In this document: one piece after another, positions 42,158-52,807 of the stretch
Layout of the letters: the number at the start of each line of letters is the position of its first letter
How positions within the stretch are numbered: the stretch's first letter is position 1
NCBI GenBank assembly: GCA_003184365.1
Contig: NKYR01000169.1
Location: forward strand, 144-64,143
Direction of reading: 5' to 3'
DNA length: 64,000 bases
From: Evernia prunastri
Taxonomy: Eukaryota > Ascomycota > Lecanoromycetes > Lecanorales > Parmeliaceae
Program-made: the position numbers and the translations under genes
The notes under the pieces: model-generated
Told to the model about the DNA's origin: nothing
Databases searched by the model: none
The model's input: only the letters and a program-made list of their open reading frames with translations

Positions 42158-43580
42158 ATGGCGAGCTTTCAATCCACAGACCCGTCCATCGGTAGGAATT
42201 CTCACAACCATTTCCAATAGTAAAAACCAGAGCTCACGATTTACAGCAACTTCAAACAGCGGCGACCCCGAATCATTCGCCTACTCCACCGCTCGCGAAC
42301 GTTGGCCTAAGATCCTCTCCTCAGCGATCGATGAGATCGCCTCCACAATATCTGGAAGCAATGGTTTAGCGGAGGAGGATGTGGAAGCTGGAAAGATTAT
42401 ACAGGCCAAACTTACGTCTCTAAGAACGAGCATGCTGGAGAATGCTGTGCTGGAGCCAGTACCAAGAGATGGAAGACCCGATGTCGAAGCCTACAACGAC
42501 GAGTTCAATACATTCAAAGACCTTAAATGGCTAGCTGCGCCATGGCTTTACACCGAATGCTACATGTACCGCCTCATCCACACTTACTTCACGCTCTCCA
42601 CCCCATTCTGGCATTCATTCGACATGTTTGCTACAAGTAAAAAATCGTCCCTCGTGGGCAGCAAGAAAGGAACCATTGAACTGGTCAAACGATTTGGGGG
42701 AGTGGTTGAAGCTATAATTGAGAAGCAAGCCGTCGACGAAGAGACGCAGAAGGCGATATTCGAAGAGATGATACAGATCAGCCTTTGGGGGAATGCTACA
42801 GACCTGTCACTGCTTACATCTCTCTCCGTGGAGGAGCTGAACAGTCGCCAGGGGAAAGCGGTCAGAGAAAGCAACAGAGAGAACATCTTAGTTAACGATA
42901 CGGAGCAGGTCTGGAATCTTCTGTCCAGGCTACGGGCATCGGGGTCTCCGAGAGACCTTCACATAGTCCTGGACAATGCTGGCTTTGAATTGCTTACAGA
43001 CCTTGTCTTGGCCGGATATCTCCTTGAAAGTGGCTACACCAACAAGATTGTGCTTCACGGCAAACGAATGCCATGGTTCGTGTCAGATGTTAACCTTGAA
43101 GACTTGAAGTATCTGATCGAAGGCTTCGTCAACGGCACAATATACGATGACATCGACCCTGCAGACAAAGAGGAGCTTCGCAATGCCGGAGCATACTGGC
43201 GAAGCCTGATCCATTCGGGAAGGATGGAATTTCGAGCCGAGCTTTTCTGGACCACGCAACACCCCTTTGGTCGCCTACCCATTGTGGAGCCTGCTTTGTT
43301 CGAGGACCTCGCTGATGCTGATCTTGTGATCTACAAGGGAGATCTCAACTACAGGAAGCTTACCTACGACGGCATGTCGCCGCACTCAACGCCGTTCAGC
43401 GAAGCCCTCGGCCCTCTTGCCAAGAAGCACGACGGCCAAGGGGTCAGAAGCCTGGTGTTGCGGACCGCCAAGGCCGATGTCTGCGTAGGGCTCAAGCCAG
43501 GCCAGGACGCGAATCTGGAAGAGGGCTGGACAAGGCACGGGAAGTATGCGATGGTGAGCTACTGGGATGCCAAGTCATAA
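42158..43580 (+). CDS. DUF89/ARMT1-type damage-control phosphatase
   Basis: A short first exon (42158-42191) and a long second exon (42247-43580), joined across a 55-bp intron, give 455 aa. It is a subfamily III DUF89 metal-dependent phosphatase (the yeast YMR027W / human ARMT1 group), which removes harmful sugar phosphates such as fructose-1-phosphate. Seen: YSTARERWPKILSSAIDEIA at the N-terminus; LKWLAAPWLYTECYMYRLI; SLWGNATDLSLLTSLS; then the metal and active-site motifs IVLDNAGFELLTDLVLAGYL, LHGKRMPWFVSDV and LVIYKGDLNYRKLTYD; and VLRTAKADVCVGLKPG at the end. The start codon is supported because the upstream exon adds the conserved N-terminal helix. Probably cytosolic. Confidence 0.9.
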
Positions 43581-45290
43581 CGACACGTTGTGTGAGCCTT
43601 GGACGCTCTTTACAAGTCACGAGTTGCTGGCCGAGTATGGCATCCTGGCTCACAATTCATTGCAGCAGTGTACACAATATCCGATAGCTTAGTCTACGGT
43701 TCGAATCTCTTCTCATGCCTGTCGCCGTGCTACCTGCAATGTGGCGCCCCTTGAAAAGGACCCTGTTGCCTTCAAGATTCCTCATCTCCCCACCTTCAAA
43801 CACACCGTTCCCGCGAAGAGATCCAGAATCACCCCTATCAGAACAATCTCTCCGTATCGTAGAAGCTCCATCTCCAACCCCCCTCCCTGTTCTATTTCCC
43901 CATATTTCCGTCCAATACCTCATTCACACCTACCCCCACCACAACCACCGATCAACGTAACACACAAGCCCAATAGCAATCTACCCTTAAACTCACCGCC
44001 AAAATCACACAAATCACGTGCCAGCTCATGCAAGATCCATCAGACACCCGAAGGATATTCATTCTGCATGGACGCGGCGGGGGGGGGAGCGCTTGCGTGC
44101 TCCGTTCTGCATGTACGCATCTAAGACCGCAGCAGCGTAAACGCCAACACGGCCATACAGCACGGCATAGCCCACCTTACCTCCCATGACTGCTTTCATG
44201 CCTCCCAACACAACGCCACCTACTTCCTCCTCTTCTTTCTCCATATCCTCCATCATCCTCTTCACATTCATTTTCTCCTCCACCTAGCTTACACCTTCCC
44301 CCCTCCCCCCCCGCTTCCTCTCCCCCCCCCCAACCCCCCAAGATCCTCCCAATGAATTCGTTCAAGCCAACAGATCCAAACCCAGCACGCTCTCCACTCG
44401 CCCCCATATCCAGCATCATCGCGCCGAACATACTCTACATCCATGCAGGATACAGAGCTATCTATTCGTGAACCGCGACAACTGCTGCTCTAAACGGTGA
44501 GGTGTCGAGGGGGGTGTGTGTTTGGGAAGTACGATATTTGCAACAGATGAGACGGGGTGATTCGCGAGGCTGGGGTCGATTACGGGGAGGATGGAGAGAA
44601 GGTCACAAGAAGCGCAAGATAAGGGGCATGAGTGGACATGGAGGACGTCTGGGGTGGTTGTAGGAGCAAGTGCTCAAAGAGGGTTACTTGTCCGTAATAC
44701 GTGAAGATAAATGGAAGGGTGAGGTCAGATGGTGGGTTTAAATTGCGAAGGAGAGGTCGAGTGTTCGTCGTCAGGGATCGTGGTGCGACACTTGCCTGGT
44801 GGAGCGGAGTCGATGTTGGGAATGGCTTCGTCCTGGGGTTATTGGATCAAATTACACGCGTGAGGCACAAAGCGACTATGTTCCTGAAGATCAGAACGGC
44901 AATCGCTCTTAACGTTCAAATTTTTGCTGACAAGGCTATGACACTATCTTGACTGAACCTGTCATTCCGAACTAGAACGCCCTGAGGTTCAGGAGTACTG
45001 TGACACGTCTTCTGTAGATACAATCGATAAAAAAGCTCGTCCGTACGATAACAGCGTTGATCCTTCGACAGCTTCGGATACATCTGATGAACATTACAGT
45101 GAATGCTGAAGTACGGAACATTGGTGGAAGGAGCCAATCTACATAGCGGAGGCGGACGAAGACATCCGGCACGGGAAAATGGAATGTTGAATGAGCGGAA
45201 CAAGGCTTCCAGGACGCATCACGCGGAAATTTGCGCGGAGTGACATGTTGGCATGCAACCTTGGGAAGTCGGGAAGAGACCTGACGCTGC
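43581..45290. other. intergenic, C-rich and G-rich low complexity
   Basis: Homopolymer-rich DNA (for example C/T runs at 44280-44345). Only one weak coding candidate (44059-44431, minus) is listed. Confidence 0.35.
44059..44431 (-). CDS. weak candidate small two-exon protein
   Basis: A minus-strand ATG at 44431 starts MFGAMMLDMGASGERAGFGS and VGLNEFIGRILG. A second frame, after a possible intron ending in ctag (about 44285), gives MNVKRMMEDMEKEEEEVGGV and VGYAVLYGRVGVYAAAVLDA. The exon border falls in a homopolymer tract, so it cannot be fixed. Family unknown. Confidence 0.22.
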
Positions 45291-46864
45291 TCAAAGATTG
45301 TCGGAATGATATGGGCAGTGAGAGGCATGATGCTCGTTTCCTTCTCTGTTGATAAGTCCGTAGTCGGCGAGACAGCGCCAACAGTACTCATGGCCACAAA
45401 TTCTACCTGCGACGAGGATCAGCACATTGACATTGTATAGAGACGATACCGTAGACTTACAAGTAACATGGTCGCACCCGCCTGTCTTCTGGGTAGGAGC
45501 GCTGCAACCCGGGCACTTCTTGGCTCGCTTTTCGAGGTATTTCGTAGAGGCACGCTCTCGAAGTAGCTGGGAAGCTTGACGCTCCACAGCTTTCTCGGCA
45601 CATGAGACGCCGTGATGCATTTCGATATCACAGACTATACAAGTGCTATGGCGACAGGCTTGGCAGTGCATGATTGTATCTTCGGGGAAACATTGCTGGC
45701 CAGAGTTGCATCCCGGCGTGCGACAGCGCTGAAAATGGCTGTCAGCTTGGGCTGCGTGGAAGCTGAATTCCAAGTGTCTGTAGAACAAGGCATTAGCTGA
45801 TATATCCTCCATCCGATACGACTACTCTTGCCCACCTTGCAAACATTCGGGGGTCTGCAAATGCTTGAATATCGCCGTACTCAAGAAGCTCGTCACAGCC
45901 AGATATAGGGCAGCCAATGCGAGTCCAGACTTTGGTGTCAAGTTGCGAGGAGATTGAGGCAGAAAGACATGGCTTGCAAACTTTGGCTTCGTGTCTGCAA
46001 GATGAAGTAGGCTGACGCACAAGGACCTCCTTGTCTTGCTCAAATGAGTCATAGCATATAATACACTCAGGGTTGACAGCTTGACTGGTTTGCAGTATAT
46101 GGCGTACTGGTGACCTGGGTATTTGATCGTTGATTCATGGTTCGCGGACGAGCAAGGGTCCTCAACCTCCAGGAGGTCGGTGGTACTGCGTTATGAGTAG
46201 CTGCTAGGCGCGAGCGAGGCATGTTAATCCGGACTCTGTTTCGAGCAGTCGCTGGGCGTGTCATCCGTGCTGGACGATTCAAAACGGCGGGGCGATTCAG
46301 GACTGGGTAGGTCGTAGCGACTGAGCGGTTCGTAGGCCTGAGTGGACGATTAGCGATAGTACTTGCTGCAGATTGTGACCTGAGAATTCGGCGTTGTTCA
46401 TTGTTCTGTGGCAAATTCATGCGAGCAGTGTACTCTCGCAAATCCCTCTCCTCTTCGGACAGAGACGGTAAGTCTTCGGCGCCGTCGCTATTCGATATGT
46501 CGACATCACTACCGTCGCTGGCGCCCGAGGAGTAACGCCCCGGTCGAAGGATGGCAGCCGGGTTGGCAGTGGTCTGAGGGAATATGGGTGGGGAGTTCGG
46601 AGCTTGAATGAGAGGTTCGCGAGGCGGAAGATGGAGGCCAGTCTCAAAAGCATTGATGATAGTTAAGCGATCATCGCATGTCAATCCACGCTCCGCAGCA
46701 AGCCGGTTCAATGAGCCAATCAACATGGTTTTGCTGTCTTCTGCCATGAAAAGAACGTCGTAGTGACTGAGGATGATGCCTAGGTCATTGAGAGTCCACT
46801 GCCTGTAGCCCAGGCCAAGTGCAGTGGCAGAGCGGTCTGTGTCTGCCCAATACTGGCCTGCCAT
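45291..46864 (-). CDS. RBR-type E3 ubiquitin ligase, paralogue 2
   Basis: Four exons (46864-46167, 46084-45836, 45777-45461, 45406-45291; introns of 82, 58 and 54 bp) give 459 aa. The N-terminal 230 residues are Arg/Pro/Ser-rich (APNSPPIFPQTTANPAAILR) with LNDLGIILSHYDVLFMAEDS near the start. RING1 is CIICYDSFEQDKE to CRHEAKVCKPCLSASI and CPISGCDELL. IBR: RCRTPGCNSGQQCFPEDTIM and CQACRHSTCIVCDIEMHHG. RING2: CPGCSAPTQKTGGCDHVTC spliced to RICGHEYCWRCLADY, with GGCDHVTC holding the presumed catalytic Cys. The first intron's donor (gttgag) is weak and was chosen because phase fits. The last intron (54 bp) is stop-free and in frame, at the same place as in the paralogue at 34530. The protein ends just after RING2. 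Confidence 0.85.
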
Positions 46865-47417
46865 GATGAGATTCCGTTTGAGGGAGCGTCCGATCTAGCA
46901 AGTACACATCGTCAGCTGGAAAGACGCTGTCAACAGACTCGGTACGCAGACTTACTGCCTAGATAATCAGAGCTTGAAATGCTATGCCTTGGTCGCCCGA
47001 GGAAGTGAGCCGGTACTCCCAATATGCGCCGTTGAATGAAAGATGTAACGAAGGAATGAGTGTGAGAAAACGGGAAGTATCGTCAGTGAAAAGTAACCGT
47101 TGTCAGCGTGCATATCATATTCTAAAAATGAAGTGAGGTTTGGAACTCTTGGCTGAGCCGAGACTTCCACCGTTCATGGGTGGAAACATTATGGCGAATC
47201 TCTAAAATTCAGAAAAAGGAATATTCAACTCGCGACGTGCAGCTGAATATCTCGGCGAGGCATTCATGGCATCTAAGTCTGGTCCGAACCATCGTGGCTA
47301 AACCTAGTGTAAGAGCTCTGGTCTTTGGAGGGTCGGTGCGTTTAGACCCAAATGGGAGGGTTCTGCAGTCTTGCCTGCTGTTCCTGGAGAACCTAAAGAA
47401 TCAATGACTCGGGTCGA
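46865..47417. other. intergenic, no gene recognised
   Basis: Promoter side of RBR paralogue 2 and 3' flank of the DHH gene. No feature identified. Confidence 0.35.
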
Positions 47418-48934
47418 TCATTTCTTTGCAAAGTAATTCATTAGGTTGTTCTTTTGCGGCGACGCCTTGGTCTTCTTCGCAGCATCCTCAGGCTTCGGAT
47501 CTGGCTTCTCCCCAATCTTCATCAAAGTCATCAGCTCCTCGAACTCAGCTGCTGGGATGATGCCTCCAGACGCCTCTTTGTGCCCTCTAGCAAAGCTTTC
47601 GCCCATTCTCTCAATCAGATCCCCAGTATCGAGCTCGGCTGCAGCTTTTAAGGATGCTATAATGTTGACTGCAGGTTCTCTAGAGCGAGCAGAGCGTGCG
47701 ATGCGACAGGAGAAGTTGACATAGCCAGGACGATAGCCGGAGTTCGCCACCATGATAATTTCCAGAGCCTTGGAGTTGAGATAACCAGCCTGCAACCAAT
47801 TATCAGCCAAGATGAATGGCAAAAACTAGGGAAACTTACCCATCTTGTTGCAATAACACCGTGGACTTGCATCTCGCTGTTGATCCGCAGGACTGCAATC
47901 TTTCCATCTTTGCTGAACTTCGGTGGCGTGTGGGTCTGCTTCTCGACCTCTTCATTGATCTCAGCCCGAGCATTGAGCAATCGTACGTTATCCAAGATGT
48001 CTTTCGGACCGTTTGCGGAGAGTAGTGCTTCCCATGCTGAGATCACGTCAAACTTCGACGTTCTTCTAGCTGCCATTTGTTAGCGGAGAGAGACATTAGG
48101 TGCCTTGAGCAGACTGACGAGCATTGATCAACGCAACAGCGTCGTTGATGGCCTTCTTCGTGTGGGTCTTGAACACCTCGGTCATGTCCGGGAATGGAGG
48201 CTTCCATTTGAGCGTGTTACTGAGGTCGCCATGTGTACCCATAGCGCATAGGAATCCACAAGCAGAAGCAATGCTTGGGTGCAAAGGCTTGCATATCTCG
48301 TAGGTCAGGAGAGCAGATGTCGCGACAGGTGGATAATGACAGGCGGAAACAACCTGAAAAAGCATTAGTTGTGTGGACAAATCTTGCGGGAGCGAATGCC
48401 TCACAATAGCACCCTCTGGAAACTCGTCACTCAGATGATGATCAATGATCAGGGACTTGATGTCAGCTGAGTCCACGACTGGCGGCGCAGCGCGACTTCC
48501 TTGGTCCACGATGATTATGTACTTTGGATCTTTCGCTAGCATGGCTGCTCTCTCCACCTCATCGTGTACAGTGACATTCTTGGCGATCAGATGGACTTGG
48601 ATGAGATCTGGAGACATCCCCAATGCAATGAGCGTCTTGCTGACGATCACGCCTGCGTCAAGGCCATCTGCATCCTTATCCGGGACGATGAGCGTCTTGT
48701 CATGAGAGGCAGCACTGTACTAGGATTTAACAATCTGGCTCACATACCTCATAGAATAGGAACTCACCACTTTTTCAGGAATTCTCTGGCCCGCTCGATA
48801 GATTGCTCTGAAGCAGGCCATATAGCGTTTCCATGGCTGTCTTTTTGTGGAATCACATCACAGTAGTCTGCTTCTGGCCGTTTTTGACGTTTCGCCTTTG
48901 AGTCAGTACCTGACTCTGTAGCCTTACGTTTCAT
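47418..48934 (-). CDS. DHH-DHHA1 phosphoesterase, RecJ-like
   Basis: Five exons (48934-48768, 48714-48405, 48353-48119, 48069-47840, 47789-47418; introns of 49-53 bp) give 437 aa. The DHH domain shows the metal-site motifs: KTLIVPDKDADGLDAGVIVS, IIVDQGSRAAPP, SLIIDHHLSDEFPEGAI (the DHH motif itself) and CAMGTHGDLSN. The DHHA1-type C-terminal domain has LEIIMVANSGYRPGYVNFSC, RIARSARSREPAVNII and ARGHKEASGGIIPAAEF (the GG.. motif). Bacterial RecJ and relatives are single-strand nucleases or nucleotide phosphoesterases, so a role in DNA or nucleotide turnover is inferred. The N-terminus has a basic nuclear-signal-like stretch (MKRKATESGTDSKAKRQKRP). The very end (KNNLMNYFAKK) resembles a PCNA-interacting box. 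The frame also extends upstream to an ATG at 49081, adding 49 Arg-rich, nearly acid-free residues. Confidence 0.85.
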
Positions 48935-49081
48935 CTCTCCTGACAAGCTCGTAGATAGAACACGCCGGAATTGATTTCTCGCACGATGCGGTTTGGTGTT
49001 GGGCGGTAAGTGAATGAAGCTGCAGAACAGATTGGCGCGTTTCGTCAACACCCAGCCAATTCCCAACCTTGAACACCTCAT

Positions 49082-49573
49082 CTAAGCACCAGAAACTTCA
49101 TCTCCCTTCAGTTGTGTTGGAACTAATGTAGCACTCCCCTGTTGTAGCTACCTTGTACCGTGTGTTGGATAGCTAATGGTGTCAAATTGCATGTTCTTCC
49201 TAGGTTAATAAGTAGCCTTTACCTCTGCACAGAAAATCAATCGATCCTTCATAACCAGATTCCAACAAGTTGCCCACATGTATCAGGCTTGAAGCTATCT
49301 GAATACCTGCCTAGTCTCGGACTCAAGATTACTTATGACGCTTTGATTTCCCTCGGCTCAGCCTCCCTTCCCTAATTCAAGCGCGCGGCTGTCCGCTTGT
49401 CAGCGTTCACGGACACCAAGTAAGTAAATTCTACTGAAGGACTCAACCACTCAAAGTACTGTACCAACACGATGGCAGGTTCCTCAGTGAAATTCGCAGG
49501 GAAACTTTATCATGTGTATGTATTCATTGACTTAAGATTAGAACCTTGCTTCAAGCTAATCTCAGCAGCATCA
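49082..49573. other. divergent spacer, no gene recognised
   Basis: Lies between the divergent DHH and BTB genes and should hold both promoters. An ATG at 49471 opens a very short frame (MAGSSVKFAGKLYHV), which could be a uORF or an upstream exon of the BTB gene. Confidence 0.35.
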
Positions 49574-50371
49574 ATGACTCCGTCGCTCGCTTCCCAATCC
49601 ACTCTTAGCGCAGAAACAAGGGCGGAAGTTCCTACGAATCTCAAGTAAATGCCCATCCATCGATACGGTCTGAAACAACACTTACTTACCTGAGCCCCTT
49701 CTCCTCATAGGTTTGAAGGCCTCCCGTTTGTCACTTTCCATGTTGGCCCAGACAAGGTTGTCTTCCACGTCCATCAAAACCTCCTTTTCGATGCATCAAC
49801 TGTCTTAAAGGCGGCCTTCTCTGGGAAGTTCCGAGAGGCCTCTGAGCGGTCGATGTCACTTCCTGACGATGACAAAGACTCGGTCGGACGCATGATCAGT
49901 TGGCTTTACAGTAGGAAGCTCGATCTAACAGTTCCGGTCTCCGAGGAGACTGCGGAAGAATGCTACTGGCAACTGGCTAGGTTGAACACCTTGGCCGATA
50001 AGTATGACATCTATCTTTTGAAGAACCATATCATCGATAAGGTTTTCGATCTCAAATTGGCGTCGGGGAACTTCAAGGTGCCACCACTAGCCGTCGTCGC
50101 ATACATCTACAATAACACCACCGAAAAATCGTCCTTGCGGAAGCTCATGGTTGCTTGGTCTGCTTACCACGTCGACTGCGTATGGTATGACCGGGGTAGC
50201 ACGAGAGGTCTCCTTGCAGAGCTTCCCCACGAGTTTGCCATTGATTTGGTCATGGCACTGGGCGCGAGACAGAAGTACCCAAATCGAAGCAGCCCGTTCA
50301 CGCAACCCAGTTCGGCCTATCATGAAACGCGACCCGATAGTCCCAACTCGGGGTGGCGATGGTGGAAATAG
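49574..50371 (+). CDS. BTB/POZ domain protein 1
   Basis: Exons 49574-49644 and 49711-50371 (66-bp intron) give 243 aa. The BTB fold is seen as VTFHVGPDKVVFHVHQNLLF, STVLKAAFSGKFREASERSM and MISWLYSRKLDLTVPV, followed by LNTLADKYDIYLLKNHIIDK, the typical helices after the BTB core. Fungal proteins of this shape are numerous. BTB domains mediate self-association or contact cullin-3, but this one has no second known domain. The C-terminus (SSPFTQPSSAYHETRPDSPN) is probably disordered. The intron lies in the Lys codon just before the BTB core (aa|g, phase 2), exactly as in the gene at 52064, so the two are probably duplicates. Confidence 0.85.
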
Positions 50372-50825
50372 TTGGTTTTCCAGGGCAAATTGCACCAACT
50401 ACTAGAGTTGATATCCAAACTGCACCAACGACGAGTAGGTACGTATCGAGCGAAAGACGCAGTGACCTCCACAAATTCTGCATGAATGAAAACTTTACAG
50501 GGCCTGGGCAATGTTGATTAGCTTTATGCTAGAAATACTCTAGAAATACCCACTGCGCGATCAAGGAGCAACACGCGACCGAATCGCTTGTGATCCATAG
50601 ATCCGCAACACTAACATTATTACCGATTGCAGCGCGGCAAAACAAGCAGAAGATGCGGATCTTTGCAAATCCCCCCTCCTTATCAAATGCGGCACGCTAC
50701 CTTCTCTCTTCGGGTCCCAGCTTGAGCCTCTGGGTCTCTGCAATTCCCTCCGTCCTCAAATTCAGCACCCATACCTCCTGCGCCAGGTCCCTACTCGACC
50801 CTCCACGCACACGAGCCAAGGCCCA
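50372..50825. other. intergenic, no gene recognised
   Basis: No feature identified between the two plus-strand genes. Confidence 0.35.
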
Positions 50826-51452
50826 ATGATGAGGCCCCCGCCGCCCCTCCCTCTAGCCATCATCCTCCTCCTCAACCTCTTCTCCCTCCCACCACTCACC
50901 CCCGCTCTACCACCCGCCTCCCCCGCCTCCCTTCGCCTCCCCGCCCTCCTCCAACCGACCCTGCCCGTCCAACCCAACACCACCACCTCCCCCTCCCCTA
51001 ACCCTAACGCCCTCCCCCCAGACCCCTCCCCCCCAGACCTAGACTGCTTCACGCCCCTCTCCCCCCTCGTCTACCCCCTCGACCCAGACGCCTGCGCCCT
51101 AACCCTCGACCTAATCCTGCACGACCCCACCGGCGTGATGGTCCCACACACCTACAGCTGGGACGCGACCACCACGGCGCCAGACACGGTCGTGCTGCCG
51201 GTGACGTGGCGCTCAGGGCGGTGCGAGGTGGTGCTGACGGCCGGGAGGAAGGACGCGGTGGATCGGTTCCGGCTGGTGGAGGTGATTGTGGCGGCGAGGA
51301 GGGTGCTGGAGGGGTGCGTGCCCGTGTCGAAGAAGGGGCTGGGGGGGTTGGCGCTGGTGGGGCATATGCGGGGGTTGTTTGTGGTTGTGAATGGGCCGGC
51401 GGACGGTGCTGCTGGGGAGGGGGTGGAGGTGGAGAGAGGGGGGAGGGGGTGA
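50826..51452 (+). CDS. small secreted protein, family unknown
   Basis: A 208-aa single-exon frame. The N-terminus is a signal peptide (PLPLAIILLLNLFSLPPLTP) followed by a Pro/Ser/Thr-rich linker (PVQPNTTTSPSPNPNALPPD) and a Cys-bearing globular part: DLDCFTPLSPLVYPLDPDAC, HTYSWDATTTAPDTVVLPVT, WRSGRCEVVLTAGRKDAVDR and AARRVLEGCVPVSKKGLGGL. Four Cys in this part could make two disulphides, which suits a secreted, extracellular protein. The end is Gly-rich. High GC and strand bias also open long frames on the other strand and in other frames, which I regard as shadows. Function unknown. It may belong to the large group of fungal small secreted proteins. Confidence 0.7.
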   Translation: MMRPPPPLPLAIILLLNLFSLPPLTPALPPASPASLRLPALLQPTLPVQPNTTTSPSPNPNALPPDPSPPDLDCFTPLSPLVYPLDPDACALTLDLILHDPTGVMVPHTYSWDATTTAPDTVVLPVTWRSGRCEVVLTAGRKDAVDRFRLVEVIVAARRVLEGCVPVSKKGLGGLALVGHMRGLFVVVNGPADGAAGEGVEVERGGRG

Positions 51453-51669
51453 ACGGAAAGGAGGGGTGGGAGGAGGGAAGAAGGAGGAGAAGGGGGAGGA
51501 GATGATATGAGGGTTGCGATGGGCGAGGATGAGGGGGGCTGATGGGATTTTTCTGAGGGGGGTTAGGATTGAAGAGTGGTTTTGATGTTCTGAGGCAACT
51601 GAATGGATCCCCGCAACATTGCTGACAATTTGCATTGCGGAATGCCGACATGGAAGCTTTGCGAAATAT

Positions 51670-51940
51670 CATTTCATTCACCTACTGGTACAGACAGGCC
51701 TTCATTCACTTGTATTATGCTGCATCAATGAGTAGGTCATTCACCCACTAGGACAGGTCTGCGTCAAAAAATGACCTTTTCACTCCAGCATCAAAGAGTG
51801 ACTCTTTCATTTCACTTGAATAGCAAGCACCACCAGCGAAATTGCAGATCATTCATCCACTTATATACTGCAGCGTGAAAGCACCATTTATTCACACACT
51901 CGTATAGTGCATCATTAAGACACAACAACTGCTTCACCCA
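51670..51940. repeat. diverged tandem array, units about 37-39 bp
   Basis: A motif close to CATTCAYYCACT recurs at about 51673, 51701, 51739, 51808, 51851 and 51889, with related TTTTCACT at 51777. Each is followed by a variable ACTGnnCAG/GCATCA-like half. Several unit spacings are 37-39 bases. The copies are well diverged, so this is an old minisatellite or a set of related binding sites. It lies directly upstream of the BTB gene at 52064. Confidence 0.5.
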
Positions 51941-51976
51941 CATCTACAGCGCGGCTACCGCGTGTATTGTGATTCT

Positions 51977-51990
51977 TATAAATATATAAA
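51977..51990 (+). promoter_or_regulatory. TATA box of BTB gene 2
   Basis: TATAAATATATAAA, 74 bases before the ATG at 52064. A good match to a TATA element at a sensible distance. Confidence 0.5.
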
Positions 51991-52063
51991 CCATCAACTG
52001 ACCCGCAACTTCCTTCCTCTCTTGCAATCTCACCCGGGTAACCCACATCCTCAGCGTTGAAAG

Positions 52064-52807
52064 ATGGCTACATCAACAAGGCCACCCCAAGGCGTCACAC
52101 CGACCGTGACTGTGACCTCAGCGAGACGCAAGTAAGGATATCGCATTGGAAAACTCCCAAGTCTTCGTGAAGCAAGTACTGATAAAACTCACAGGTTTAC
52201 GGCAAACCCTATTGTTACTCTCATCGTTGGCGAGAGCAAGGGGCATTTCCACGTTCACCAGGAACAACTGTTTGAAGTCTCGTCCTTCTTCAAAACAGCC
52301 TTCACCTCGGCGTTTCCTGAGGGCTCAGAGAAGAGGATGGATCTCGAGGAAGAAGAGGACATCTTCGATCTCTTCATCCAATGGCTCTATAGCCAACAGT
52401 ACGAGATGCCGGGAAACGATTCGGAAGGTGGCAGGTTCATGGAGCCGTTGAAACTGTTCGCCCTTGCTGAGAAATTCGATGTCGGCAAGCTTAAAAGCCA
52501 TCTTATGGTAAAGATGTTCGCTGCAGGGAAGGAGGGTGGACCTCCGCCATCACTTACCGCGATGGCCTATACGTACCAACATACCCCTGCGAACTCATGT
52601 GTTCGCAAGCTATTGGCGGATTGGTACGCTTGGAACGCTCCGGTCTGGTGGTACAAGGACCCGTCGATACACAGCTGGTTTCGGGGTAATCCGGAAGTCG
52701 CGACGGATGTCATGCTCAGTCTTATCAACATCACACCAAGACAGCAACTGGACAATCCTTTCAATGGAGATATGCCAGAGGAGTACAAGGAAAGGATCTC
52801 AGGCTGA
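52064..52807 (+). CDS. BTB/POZ domain protein 2
   Basis: Exons 52064-52131 and 52195-52807 (63-bp intron) give 226 aa. The first exon supplies a Thr-rich leader (MATSTRPPQGVTPTVTVTSA). The BTB core reads PIVTLIVGESKGHFHVHQEQ, VSSFFKTAFTSAFPEGSEKR and MDLEEEEDIFDLFIQWLYSQ, then LFALAEKFDVGKLKSHLMVK. PPSLTAMAYTYQHTPANSCV and WYAWNAPVWWYKDPSIHSWF match in layout the equivalent region of the BTB gene at 49574. Intron position and phase are also shared. The partner is unknown. Expression may be controlled through the tandem array and TATA box just upstream. Confidence 0.85.

Noticed and set aside
50762..51681. Long minus-strand frames (50762-51052, 51049-51681) and extra plus frames over the secreted-protein gene
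   Set aside because: Composition-driven shadows in GC-rich, strand-biased DNA (poly-Pro, poly-Gly, poly-Arg). The frame with a signal peptide and Cys pattern is preferred.
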